From: Treponema sp. OMZ 787
Lineage (GTDB): Bacteria > Spirochaetota > Spirochaetia > Treponematales > Treponemataceae
Direction: 5' to 3'
DNA: 64,000 nt
Assembly (NCBI RefSeq): GCF_024181225.1
Contig: NZ_CP051198.1
Location: 372,001-436,000 of the forward strand
The position numbers and the translations under genes were made by a program. How positions within the stretch are numbered: the first letter of the stretch is position 1; every line of letters starts with the position of its first letter. The notes under the pieces were generated by a model. That model made no database searches. It had not been told where the DNA came from and saw only the letters and a program-made list of their open reading frames with translations. Positions 18,602 through 27,721 of the stretch are shown piece by piece.

Positions 18602-20248
18602 ATGAATAAAAAACGGCTCTTATATGCGGGGTTATTAGGTGCTCTTACGGCGGTCATTGTACTGCTTGCCGGCTGTCCGAATAGTCTTGCAAAAACAATC
18701 CCTTCCGGCAGCGGTACTGCCAAACCGCACTCGGGGCAGGGACAAAAACCGGACAATTCCGGGCAGCTCGCTCCGTTTATACCAGAGTATGTTCCAGTAA
18801 CTAAGGTTGTTCTTCACGATGTAAATGATGAACTTATCGGAGAAGATACTACTTTACCGGTTAAGTTGAGGGAACAGTTTCAGCTGAAACCCGTTATTGA
18901 ACCGAAAAATGCTACAAATAAAGAGGTAGAATATAAGTATGAGGAGAATCTGGTTTCAGTTACGGAAACCGGTCTGGTTACGGCAATTGCAAAGGGAATT
19001 GCAACCGTTAATATTTGGGCCGACGGTAAGCACCGTGCTTCTATCCGTTTCCAGATAAAGGACGATTCTACGTTTGAGTTCAGCCAGTCGCAAATAGAAT
19101 CCGATCATCAGGCTTCCTCTAGGGTGTTATCTATTACAAAAAAAACGCAATATTCAACATATAATTGTACCGTCAGATATGCTTACGGGAACGGTAATTG
19201 GGTGGAAACGGCACCTGTTTCGAAAGGGAATATTGATGAGATTACCGTAGAGCTTAAAGAAAATAAATCGCTATTTGAGCGAAGGGCTTATCTTGTGTTT
19301 AAAACCGATAACACTGATAAGGCAAAACTCATTCGTGAAATACCGATTATTCAACAGGCTCATCCCAATCCGGTACTTAAAACAAAGTGGGTACAGGGTA
19401 TTACCCCTCCGTCAGAAAGCGACCTCAAAACTGAACCGGCAACGGATGACAGGTACCGCAAATGGGAAGAAACTGCAAGTACAACATGGTTTAATGCAAG
19501 GAAGCTGTGTTACACGGAAAACTTTAAAGCGGTGCAGGATAATCAGATGTGCTGGGCAATGTCAACCGCCGACTTAATTCACTGGTGGATGAGGGAAAAT
19601 AAGGGTAATCTTTCCCGCTACATGCAAAAAAAAGGAATTACGCCCGATAAAGCCGAATATTCATATTACACAGGCGAATACAAAGGCGGCCTCGATGATG
19701 CAGGTGAAGGTGAGAAAAGCAGCGTTGCAAACGTATTCAGAAAGAGTTTTCCCAATCAGGGAGGCAATTTAGATACCGCCGTTAATTGGTATTTACGCGG
19801 CAAGGACGCTCCTCTCCAGAAAGAAGCTCCTCCCGGTATTGTAAAAGACGTATTCGACGGACAAGACGATTTAACAAACCTTATTATACGCAGAGCGGTC
19901 AAGACCAAAGCAGAGTTTGAACAGACGATAAAGGAAGCTCTTAACAAGGAGCACGCAATCGCCGTTGTTATAAAACCGGTAAAGAACGTTGTTGATCCGC
20001 TTCATGTTGTTACTGTCTGGGGTGTTGTTTTTGATGAAGACGATAGCATCGTCGAACTGTGGAATTCCGATTCAAACGATGCATATTCGCATATCGTAAA
20101 ATTCGGTGTACATTATCCGGGCGGGGTTCCGCATAAGATAAATTACGGTGCCAAAAACGATAAGGGCGATACCCGTATTGAAGAAGTAATTATCATGAAA
20201 TCGGCAAAACAGCAATTTAAGAATTGGCTGGATAGTAATAATTATTGA
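18602..20248 (+). CDS. IdeS/Mac-like (C66) cysteine protease lipoprotein, copy 2
   Basis: A 548-residue lipoprotein (signal ending LLAGCPNS, lipid cysteine near 25). It lacks the InlB-type domain of copy 1. It has a low-complexity linker, a clear Big_2 Ig domain at about 62-155 (NATNKEVEYK, VTETGLVTAIAKGIATVN), a BACON-like domain at about 158-258, and a C66 domain from about 262. Catalytic residues by alignment with copy 1 and IdeS are C317 in QMCWAMSTADLIHWW, H468 in HVVTVWG and D490. The protease domains of the two copies are very alike over their whole length while the front domains differ, so this is a tandem duplication with domain exchange. A strong terminator follows. Confidence 0.85.
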   Translation: MNKKRLLYAGLLGALTAVIVLLAGCPNSLAKTIPSGSGTAKPHSGQGQKPDNSGQLAPFIPEYVPVTKVVLHDVNDELIGEDTTLPVKLREQFQLKPVIEPKNATNKEVEYKYEENLVSVTETGLVTAIAKGIATVNIWADGKHRASIRFQIKDDSTFEFSQSQIESDHQASSRVLSITKKTQYSTYNCTVRYAYGNGNWVETAPVSKGNIDEITVELKENKSLFERRAYLVFKTDNTDKAKLIREIPIIQQAHPNPVLKTKWVQGITPPSESDLKTEPATDDRYRKWEETASTTWFNARKLCYTENFKAVQDNQMCWAMSTADLIHWWMRENKGNLSRYMQKKGITPDKAEYSYYTGEYKGGLDDAGEGEKSSVANVFRKSFPNQGGNLDTAVNWYLRGKDAPLQKEAPPGIVKDVFDGQDDLTNLIIRRAVKTKAEFEQTIKEALNKEHAIAVVIKPVKNVVDPLHVVTVWGVVFDEDDSIVELWNSDSNDAYSHIVKFGVHYPGGVPHKINYGAKNDKGDTRIEEVIIMKSAKQQFKNWLDSNNY

Positions 20249-20258
20249 TACTAAAGAG

Positions 20259-20300
20259 GGCTGTCTGAATAGACTTTAACATTTCAGACAGCCTTTTTTT
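20259..20300 (+). terminator. Rho-independent terminator after the protease pair
   Basis: GGCTGTCTGAA (20259-20269) and TTCAGACAGCC (20283-20293) form a perfect 11-bp stem, followed by seven T residues (20294-20300). Confidence 0.93.
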
Positions 20301-20309
20301 ATTAAATGC

Positions 20310-22802
20310 TTAGTTCAAGCCTATTTCATTTTTTAGGGCATTTACGGCAGCGGTAATTTCATTTGAAGCGGTGTTGAATGAACTGGCAGTATTGAGCATG
20401 GCTTCTGCTTTGGTAAAGCTGCCGTCATTGATTGCAGAGGCAACCTTTCCTGCTTCTGCATGAAAAGCGGCATGTTTAGCCAGACATTCTTTATATGATG
20501 ATAAATGCCCGTATTTTGTTTTTGCTTCTCCATGCAGCCATTTGCCGAATTCGCATTCCGAATCCTTAGAAATGATTCCTACATCAAGTTTTTCCTTTGT
20601 TGATATTGCTGCCCTAAGTTTAACCTTCCAATCTACATGAACTTTGACTGCATTACTAAGATTAATGCCGGAAGTTTCCTTTTTATTTTTTACGAAGCTT
20701 ATTTCGCCGCTTACTTTGAATTTTCCTACTTCCTTAACAAGATTATCAATGCTTTGCTTATTTTTTTCAGTTATTACAGCAACATCTTCCATTGCATTGC
20801 CAATATGGGCAGCACCTTTAGCCATCTCGTTCATACTGCCGGTTATAACATGGGTTAGGCCGTCCAGTTTATTCATTTCCTCTGCGACTCCTTCTCCGCC
20901 TTTGAGCATTTCTTCCGAACCTGCTTGAACTTCGGCAGTAATTCTGTTTATGTCTCTGATCGCTGTTAACACTTCTTGACTTCCATGCTGCTGCTCCTGC
21001 ATGGCATTCATCAAAGTTGTGCTCATTTGTTTTACCTGCTCGGATAGGTTAAAGATAGCATTAAATTTTGATTCGGCCGTCTTTGCAGAATCAGATAATA
21101 TTTCGATTTCTCCGGATAGTTTTTTTAATGTTGAGGTAATTGTTTTTCCCTGAGTGCTTGATTCTTCTGCAAGTTTTCTGATTTCATCGGCAACAACGGC
21201 AAACCCTTTTCCTGCTTCTCCTGCATGGGCTGCTTCGATGGCTGCATTCATAGCCAAAAGATTTGTCTGACTTGCAATATGCTGAATAACCGTCGAAGCT
21301 TCCAATAAGCCTCCCGATTCTTCCGAGATTTTTTGTGTTACTATGTTTGCATTAGTAACTGTTTCTTTACCATCGGCTGTGGCTTCTGCAAGAGTCTTAA
21401 TAACATTATCGGTTTTTCCCAGAGTGTTTGTTATGGAGCTTATGTTTGCAACCATTTCTTCAATAGCAGAAGAGGATTCTGCAACACTTGCGGCCTGACC
21501 TTCAATATTTCCGTTAAGCTGTTTTATTGTGCGGATTATTTCTTCCACCGTTGCAGCTGTTTCGGTTACACTTGCAGCCTGAGTTATAGCCTGTTGTTTT
21601 ACTTCTTCAATGTTTGCACCTATTTGCTGTACTGAACCTGTAGTTTCATTCATATTGTTTGCAAGCTCGGCGGCTATGGCTTCCATTGCTGAGGTATTTA
21701 AGCCTACAGTTTGAATGGACTCTTCTATTTTCTTTATTGTCCGGTTAAAATAGTTAGACATATCTGTGATTTCATCATTTCCCCGTAAAGGCAGCCGTAC
21801 GGTTAAGTCCCCGCCGCCTTGTGCAATATCTTTTAAAGCTGAAACGGCACTATTGATCGGTTTTACTATACGTAGAGCCACAATAAATATAACAGCAAAA
21901 GCACTTATTAAAATAATCAAACCGACTCCATAAAGAGATTTTTTTAAGATGCCGATTGTTCCCATAAATTCTTCTATGGGGGCTGAAATAATAACTGTCC
22001 AGCCCGTTTCCTTGATATGAGCAAAAGATGCTATTTCAAGCTCACCATCCCAATAAAAAGACCCTACGGAAGGTTCTTTTTCGGATAGAGCTTTTTTTTC
22101 TAATGCTGCTATGCTTTCAAAGGAAGGATCTTTTTTTGCCTTATTTACACTGGATTCAAGTTGTGAAACTATTGCCCTATCTTTATCGGCAATTGTTATT
22201 CCATCAAGGCCGATGATATAGCATCCTCCTGTATCTCCTATTTTTATATCTTTTATGTCATCCGATAGCTTAAAGCCGTCTACAGCAGCAGATAAAACCC
22301 CGATGATTTTATTGCTGTCATTATATATAGGAACCGCAAATGCACTGATCAATGAACTGTCGGTCCGCGATATTATCGGCTCTGAAGCAAATCGTTTGCC
22401 GGCAGCAGCGGTCTTATACCATTTAAGGTCTCCTACAAATATGGTCTTTCCGCTTTTGCTATAACGGTTTCCCTTTAAGTCGGTTATGTTCAACTCCAAT
22501 ATAGACTTATCGAATGAATTTTGTTTTTCTAAATATTCTGTTTTTTGCAAATAAGATATTTCTGGGTCTGTCAATACAGGAGATTTAGCAATACCTTCTA
22601 AAAATTGAAAAAAAGCATTTATTCTGCCGTCTATAATTTCAGCCGTATCCTTTGCCTTATCTATTAAATGAGTTTCCGCTTTTTCTTTTACAGCTTTTTC
22701 GGCAATATTTACAGCTAAAATACCGAAGATAAAAAGTGCAATGCTTACCAATAATCCGAAAATAACAATTAATTTATTACGGATCGAAAATCTCTTTTTC
22801 AT
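20310..22802 (-). CDS. Methyl-accepting chemotaxis protein with dCache sensor and C-terminal CZB domain
   Basis: An 830-residue transmembrane chemoreceptor. TM1 is at about 10-33, a periplasmic dCache-like ligand domain at about 40-275, TM2 at about 287-312, HAMP at about 313-365, and the signalling domain with hairpin tip [20 protein letters not shown] near 510-535. The end is a chemoreceptor zinc-binding (CZB) domain with all four ligands: H722 in HVDWK, C750 in CEFGKWL, and H777 and H781 in [13 protein letters not shown] domains sense zinc or oxidants such as hypochlorite, so the receptor may integrate a small-molecule and a redox or metal signal (inference). TTGGAGGA upstream favours the ATG at 22802 over the TTG at 22817. 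Confidence 0.92.
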   Translation of the reverse strand: MKKRFSIRNKLIVIFGLLVSIALFIFGILAVNIAEKAVKEKAETHLIDKAKDTAEIIDGRINAFFQFLEGIAKSPVLTDPEISYLQKTEYLEKQNSFDKSILELNITDLKGNRYSKSGKTIFVGDLKWYKTAAAGKRFASEPIISRTDSSLISAFAVPIYNDSNKIIGVLSAAVDGFKLSDDIKDIKIGDTGGCYIIGLDGITIADKDRAIVSQLESSVNKAKKDPSFESIAALEKKALSEKEPSVGSFYWDGELEIASFAHIKETGWTVIISAPIEEFMGTIGILKKSLYGVGLIILISAFAVIFIVALRIVKPINSAVSALKDIAQGGGDLTVRLPLRGNDEITDMSNYFNRTIKKIEESIQTVGLNTSAMEAIAAELANNMNETTGSVQQIGANIEEVKQQAITQAASVTETAATVEEIIRTIKQLNGNIEGQAASVAESSSAIEEMVANISSITNTLGKTDNVIKTLAEATADGKETVTNANIVTQKISEESGGLLEASTVIQHIASQTNLLAMNAAIEAAHAGEAGKGFAVVADEIRKLAEESSTQGKTITSTLKKLSGEIEILSDSAKTAESKFNAIFNLSEQVKQMSTTLMNAMQEQQHGSQEVLTAIRDINRITAEVQAGSEEMLKGGEGVAEEMNKLDGLTHVITGSMNEMAKGAAHIGNAMEDVAVITEKNKQSIDNLVKEVGKFKVSGEISFVKNKKETSGINLSNAVKVHVDWKVKLRAAISTKEKLDVGIISKDSECEFGKWLHGEAKTKYGHLSSYKECLAKHAAFHAEAGKVASAINDGSFTKAEAMLNTASSFNTASNEITAAVNALKNEIGLN

Positions 22803-22861
22803 AATATTATCCTCCAAAATTGAATACTTTAATTTATTTATAAATAATCGGTTTTTCTGCC

Positions 22862-24298
22862 TTAGCTTTTAAAAACCGGTTTTGCTTTTATCAGCTGCTG
22901 TTTTAAATCTCTCATCTTTTTGCTTAAAGAAACCTTGTATATGTGAGGATTTAAAATACGTTTTGAGGTATAGTCCAAACTATCAAGCTGTTTTTCGGCA
23001 TAGGCTTTGATTTCTTTTAGCTTTGGAGCCTTGCCGACGGCATTTCCGTTTTCGATGCGTTTTTCTAAAAGAGCCTCGGCCTTTGCAGGCGTAAAGGTAA
23101 AATTCTGATAATCGTTTGCTGGATGATAAAAGGTCTGCTCTACACCCTCTTCAATTTTTTCGTTTTCGAGGCTTAGAACATCGGCCTTAAAGGTCCCGTC
23201 AGGGTTATAAAGCCGCCAAACCTGTTTGCTTGCAGGATTAGTCATCTTTGCAGGGTTATCCGAAAATTTCATAACCGGGGTCCATTCTGCTTCTCCTAAA
23301 CTCTTACGAGCAGCCATCTTATATACTCCTGTAAGGGAGGCCTCATTTCCGCCTGTAACCATGTGGGTTCCGACTCCCCAAGAATCTATAGGGGCATTGT
23401 TTTGAACAAGGGATTCTACAATTTCTTCGGTAAGTTCGTTTGAAACGGAAATCTTTGCATTGGGGCAGCCGGCTTCGTCAAGGCGTTTTCTTACATCCTT
23501 GCTCAAATAATAAATATCGCCTGAATCAAGGCGTACACCGAAGTTTTTTCCCTTTTCTTGTAGGCGTTTTCCAACCTTGATAGCATTTACAATTCCTGAA
23601 CGGAGGGTATCATAGGTATCTATTAAAAATATCGAATTATCGGGATACATATCGGCATAGGTTTGAAAGGCCTCCTCCTCGCTTTTAAATGACATTATCC
23701 ATGAGTGGGCCATTGTTCCGAGGGCCGGTATTCCTAGTTCTTTGGCGGCAAGGGAGTTGCTTGTACCGAAGGCTCCTCCTATGTAGGCTGCCCTTGTTGC
23801 ACTCATAGCCCCGTCGTTTCCCTGAGCCCGGCGGAGTCCGAATTCCATTATAGAGCCTTTTTTTGAAGCCAGCCAAATTCGGGCTGTTTTGGTTGCTATA
23901 AGGGTTTGAAAATTTATCATGTTTAAGATGAGGCCTTCTAAAAGCAGGGCTTCAACCGTATCAGATTCAATTCTAATTAAGGGTTCATTCGGAAAAACAA
24001 CACTCCCCTCTTTCATTGCCCAAATATTACCTGAAAATTTAAAGCCGGCAATATAGTCTAAAAATTCTTTTTCGAATATGCCGAGAGAATTAAGCCAATC
24101 GATATCGCTTTTTTCAAAGTGAAAATTTAGAATTGTTTCTAAAAGGGGCTCAAGACCTGCAAAGACGGCATAACCGCCCTTGAACGGATTCGATCTAAAA
24201 AACATTTCAAAAACGGTTTTTGTGTTATTTCCTTTTTTCCAAAAACCTTGAGCCATCGTCAATTCATAAAAATCCGAAAATAAAGCGTTATCAATCAT
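22862..24298 (-). CDS. pncB: Nicotinate phosphoribosyltransferase
   Basis: A 478-residue cytoplasmic enzyme joining nicotinate and PRPP to nicotinate mononucleotide in NAD salvage. The N-terminus [12 protein letters not shown], the [16 protein letters not shown] segment, [11 protein letters not shown] (with the autophosphorylated histidine), [13 protein letters not shown] and [10 protein letters not shown] are characteristic. The length is normal. The start codon lies 26 bases after the ftsK stop, so it is probably in the ftsK transcript. No missing residues are noticed. Confidence 0.93.
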   Translation of the reverse strand: MIDNALFSDFYELTMAQGFWKKGNNTKTVFEMFFRSNPFKGGYAVFAGLEPLLETILNFHFEKSDIDWLNSLGIFEKEFLDYIAGFKFSGNIWAMKEGSVVFPNEPLIRIESDTVEALLLEGLILNMINFQTLIATKTARIWLASKKGSIMEFGLRRAQGNDGAMSATRAAYIGGAFGTSNSLAAKELGIPALGTMAHSWIMSFKSEEEAFQTYADMYPDNSIFLIDTYDTLRSGIVNAIKVGKRLQEKGKNFGVRLDSGDIYYLSKDVRKRLDEAGCPNAKISVSNELTEEIVESLVQNNAPIDSWGVGTHMVTGGNEASLTGVYKMAARKSLGEAEWTPVMKFSDNPAKMTNPASKQVWRLYNPDGTFKADVLSLENEKIEEGVEQTFYHPANDYQNFTFTPAKAEALLEKRIENGNAVGKAPKLKEIKAYAEKQLDSLDYTSKRILNPHIYKVSLSKKMRDLKQQLIKAKPVFKS

Positions 24299-24323
24299 AA
24301 ATTTTACCTCATATAATTATTTT

Positions 24324-26807
24324 TTAAGAATGCGTAATTACTTCCCTCGGTTTTGAACCGTTTGCAGGGCCGACAACTCCGCGCTCTTCCATTTCTTCCA
24401 CTATTCGTGCTGCCCGGTTGTAGCCTATTTTAAGCCTTCTTTGGATATAAGAAGCGGAAGCCTTTCCTTCGGCTAGTACAATCTGCAAGGCCTCATCATA
24501 TAGGGGATCGCTTTCCTCCCCGAAAAGGGTTCCTTGGGAATACTCTTCATCATCTACAAATATTTCGTCATCTATGTAGTCGGGTTCTCCGAAGGTCTTT
24601 ACACATTCCACAACCTGCTCTACCTCATCATCGGAAACAAAGGTGCCTTGGATTCGGGCAGGGAAGGGTTTTGTTGTGCTTACGTAGAGCATATCTCCCT
24701 TTCCTAAAAGCTTTTCTGCACCGATATTATCGAGGATAATCTGGCTGTCCACCCGGGAGGCAACCATAAAGGCAATCCTGCTGGGAATGTTTGCCTTGAT
24801 TAAACCTGTAATAACATTTGTAGAGGGCCGCTGGGTTGCAAGTACCAAGTGAATACCTACGGCACGGCTCATAGCACAAAGCCTTGAAACTGTTGCTTCA
24901 AGTTCTTTTCCTGTGGTAGCCATAAGGTCAGCGAATTCGTCAATGATTATTACGATGTAGGGCAGGGGTTCGGCTGCAATCTTTTCGCGTTTTATTTTTT
25001 TATTGTAACTTTTGATGTCTCTTACACTCATTGAGTCAAGCATCGCATAGCGTCTTTCCATTTCGCAGATACAGTACTGCAAGCCTTGCAAAGCCCTCTT
25101 CGGTTCGGTAATAACGGGAGTCAATAAGTGCCCGATTCCGTTGTAAAGTTTAAGTTCTACTATTTTCGGGTCAACCAAGAGGAGCTTTACTTCCTCAGGG
25201 CTTTTATTGTAAAGGATTGAAAGAATAATAGAGTTTACACAGACCGATTTACCTGAACCTGTAGCACCGGCTATCAAAAGGTGTGGCGTTTGGCAAAGAT
25301 CCAGAGTTTGAGGCTCTCCCGTTACATCTTTTCCTAAGACGATAGGGATGCCCATTTTTTCCGTTCCGGGAATTTGAGTTTCGATTAACTCTCTAAAGCC
25401 GACTATTGCACGCGATTCATTAGGCACTTCGATACCGACAGCCTGTTTTCCGGGAATAGGGGCAACAATTCGGACGCTTTGGGCCGCAAGGCGCAAGGCG
25501 ATGTTATCTTGAAGAGCTGTGATTTTACCCAGTTTTATTCCGGGGGGCGGAAGGACTTCAAACATTGTAACGACCGGCCCCTTTCTGATACCTGTAATTT
25601 CAATAGCTATGTTAAATTCTTCAAAGGTGTTTTTTAGAGCTACAGCCGCTTTTCGTGTTGAATCATCAACTATCCAGTATTCGTTTCCCGGATATTTTGT
25701 TAGTAAATCATAAGGAATGCGGTAGCCCTTTTTTTTATCCTTTGAGTCTTTTTTAGGCTTTAAAGGCTGTGCTGCACTAATTTCTATATCTCCGCTTAAT
25801 TCTTCTGAAGGAAGATTCTCTTCTTCATCTTCTGTATCTTCATCATCAGTATCGGTATTTGCAGAATCATCAGCTTCAATTTCATCGTCTTCGGCAATTT
25901 CATTCGGCTCAAGGCTGCCGTATTCAGAAATTTCATCCGGTGCTGATTCATTGTATTCGTCAGTATCATCTTCTATGGAGCTAAGTTCTTCCAAGTCCTG
26001 TTCAATGTTTATATCTTCTATTACGACAAGAGAGTCTATAATGCCTTTTTTAGATTCTTGAGGAGGAGCTTCTCCTATGTCGACCTGTATATCTGCATCT
26101 ATTTTTTCAAGAGGAGGCGGGACATCTTTTACTGTTTCTGCTTCGTTAGTTAGTTGGGATTTTATAAACTGGCTTCGTGTCAGAATGGCTTCTGTCAAAG
26201 TTTGCCTATTGGTATCGGGTCCGTGTTTATTTGCATTTGATTTTAGCCAAAAGCCTGTTTTGACCGTTTCGTTTCCTTCACCGAATACCATAGAAGTTTC
26301 TGATGGATAATAGCTGTCGCCTATAATATCTTCCATTGCTTCTTTTTCGTCAGACTGCATCGAGCCTTTATGATGTAATTTTTCACTTAGTATAAGGGTA
26401 AGAAATACTTCCATTAAAAGTAAAAGGCCTGTGGCCAGTGTTACGGCAATTTTTGTAAATTCTTGTACCGTTTCATTTTCAATTTGGGGAAGTAAAAAAT
26501 AAATTAAATGTTCGCCGATTACGCAAGTTAAAAAATATACCGGCATGAACGATAATAAAAATTTTGAATGGAGAGACCAGCCGGGAATCATCAATAGAAT
26601 TGAAGAATAAAGAAGAATGATTGGTATTAGCAGGGAAGAAAATTTATATGTAGAAAAAAGAACTGTGCCGACTTTTTCAAATGGAAATATATAACCCTTA
26701 AAATCGAAAATGGGCAAGAGAACCGCTAAGGCTATGTATACAGAGATTATAAAAATGATGATGCCCAATATAACCGATATGATTCTAAATTTTGATTCTT
26801 CTATCAA
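24324..26807 (-). CDS. ftsK: DNA translocase FtsK/SpoIIIE
   Basis: An 827-residue septal DNA pump that clears chromosome ends during division. The N-terminal 150 residues hold about four membrane helices. Residues about 220-345 form a very acidic linker (runs of D and E such as DTDDEDTEDEEENLPSEE). The motor follows, with YRIPYDLLTKYPGNEYW, Walker A AGATGSGKS near 512, and Walker B IVIIIDEFADLM. The C-terminal gamma winged helix (ASASYIQRRLKIGYNRAARI) recognises polarity sequences. All core motifs are intact. It lies between uppP and pncB on the minus strand with gaps of only 24 and 25 bases. Confidence 0.95.
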   Translation of the reverse strand: MIEESKFRIISVILGIIIFIISVYIALAVLLPIFDFKGYIFPFEKVGTVLFSTYKFSSLLIPIILLYSSILLMIPGWSLHSKFLLSFMPVYFLTCVIGEHLIYFLLPQIENETVQEFTKIAVTLATGLLLLMEVFLTLILSEKLHHKGSMQSDEKEAMEDIIGDSYYPSETSMVFGEGNETVKTGFWLKSNANKHGPDTNRQTLTEAILTRSQFIKSQLTNEAETVKDVPPPLEKIDADIQVDIGEAPPQESKKGIIDSLVVIEDINIEQDLEELSSIEDDTDEYNESAPDEISEYGSLEPNEIAEDDEIEADDSANTDTDDEDTEDEEENLPSEELSGDIEISAAQPLKPKKDSKDKKKGYRIPYDLLTKYPGNEYWIVDDSTRKAAVALKNTFEEFNIAIEITGIRKGPVVTMFEVLPPPGIKLGKITALQDNIALRLAAQSVRIVAPIPGKQAVGIEVPNESRAIVGFRELIETQIPGTEKMGIPIVLGKDVTGEPQTLDLCQTPHLLIAGATGSGKSVCVNSIILSILYNKSPEEVKLLLVDPKIVELKLYNGIGHLLTPVITEPKRALQGLQYCICEMERRYAMLDSMSVRDIKSYNKKIKREKIAAEPLPYIVIIIDEFADLMATTGKELEATVSRLCAMSRAVGIHLVLATQRPSTNVITGLIKANIPSRIAFMVASRVDSQIILDNIGAEKLLGKGDMLYVSTTKPFPARIQGTFVSDDEVEQVVECVKTFGEPDYIDDEIFVDDEEYSQGTLFGEESDPLYDEALQIVLAEGKASASYIQRRLKIGYNRAARIVEEMEERGVVGPANGSKPREVITHS

Positions 26808-26831
26808 ATTTCAACTCCGAAAGCGTAAAAA

Positions 26832-27641
26832 TTATCCGGCAAAACCCCAAAAATAAATACTAAGACCTATTCCCAGCGGGATCAGGTAGAAAGCAAAATA
26901 CATTAATCTTCCTTTTTTTATAAGTTTAAGCAAAAACCGGAGAGAAAAATAACCTACAACAAAGGCACTTATCATTCCGGCTATTAAGCTTATAGGGCTT
27001 ATACCTGCAAGAAGATTATCGGCAGATTTAAGTTCAAGTATAAATGCTGCAAGGATTGCGGGTATCGACAATAAGAAGGAAAATTCTCCGGCCTTTTCAC
27101 GGTCAAGTCCCGCAAAAAGAGAGGCGGAAATAGTGCTGCCCGAACGCGAGATACCGGGTAGGACTCCTATTCCTTGAGCAAATCCCGTAATTGCTGCCGT
27201 AAGGAGGTTTATATTTTTTGACTGTTTTTTAGGCTTTACCTTAGAAGATGCTATTAAAAGAAGTCCTGTTACGATAAAAAAGAGAGGAATAAAACGAATG
27301 TCGATGGCTTTTACCCAATCTTTTAGTAAAAGACCTATGATACCTGTTACTGCGGTTGCAGTTATAATGGCTGCAATCATCATAAGATCTTCTTTATCTT
27401 CCGGTTTTGATTTTCTTATAATAAACCTGCCTAAAACACAAAAAAGAGATGCAATTTTTTTTGCAAAAACTGTACATACAGCCGCAAGGGTAGCGACATG
27501 CAGGAGTATGTCAAAAAGGATGGGAAGGTCTTCTTGTTTAAAAAAATATTCTACAATGGCTAAGTGCCCTGAACTTGAAACAGGTAGGAACTCGGCTAAG
27601 CCTTGAACGGCCCCCAAAATAATAGCTTGAAAAATAGACAT
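26832..27641 (-). CDS. uppP: Undecaprenyl-diphosphatase
   Basis: A 269-residue inner-membrane phosphatase recycling the lipid carrier for cell-wall synthesis. The two signatures are LGAVQGLAEFLPVSSSGHL at the N-terminus (catalytic Glu, Ser-rich loop, His) and LPGISRSGSTISASL near residue 160 (Arg). Eight hydrophobic helices are visible and the length is normal. It is upstream of ftsK in the same direction. Confidence 0.95.
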   Translation of the reverse strand: MSIFQAIILGAVQGLAEFLPVSSSGHLAIVEYFFKQEDLPILFDILLHVATLAAVCTVFAKKIASLFCVLGRFIIRKSKPEDKEDLMMIAAIITATAVTGIIGLLLKDWVKAIDIRFIPLFFIVTGLLLIASSKVKPKKQSKNINLLTAAITGFAQGIGVLPGISRSGSTISASLFAGLDREKAGEFSFLLSIPAILAAFILELKSADNLLAGISPISLIAGMISAFVVGYFSLRFLLKLIKKGRLMYFAFYLIPLGIGLSIYFWGFAG

Positions 27642-27721
27642 AAAAATTCTCCCAAAAAGCTTTTACAAACGATAAAGCAAGACTATATCACAAAAAAGAG
27701 AAAATTTCCAGCCGGAAATGA

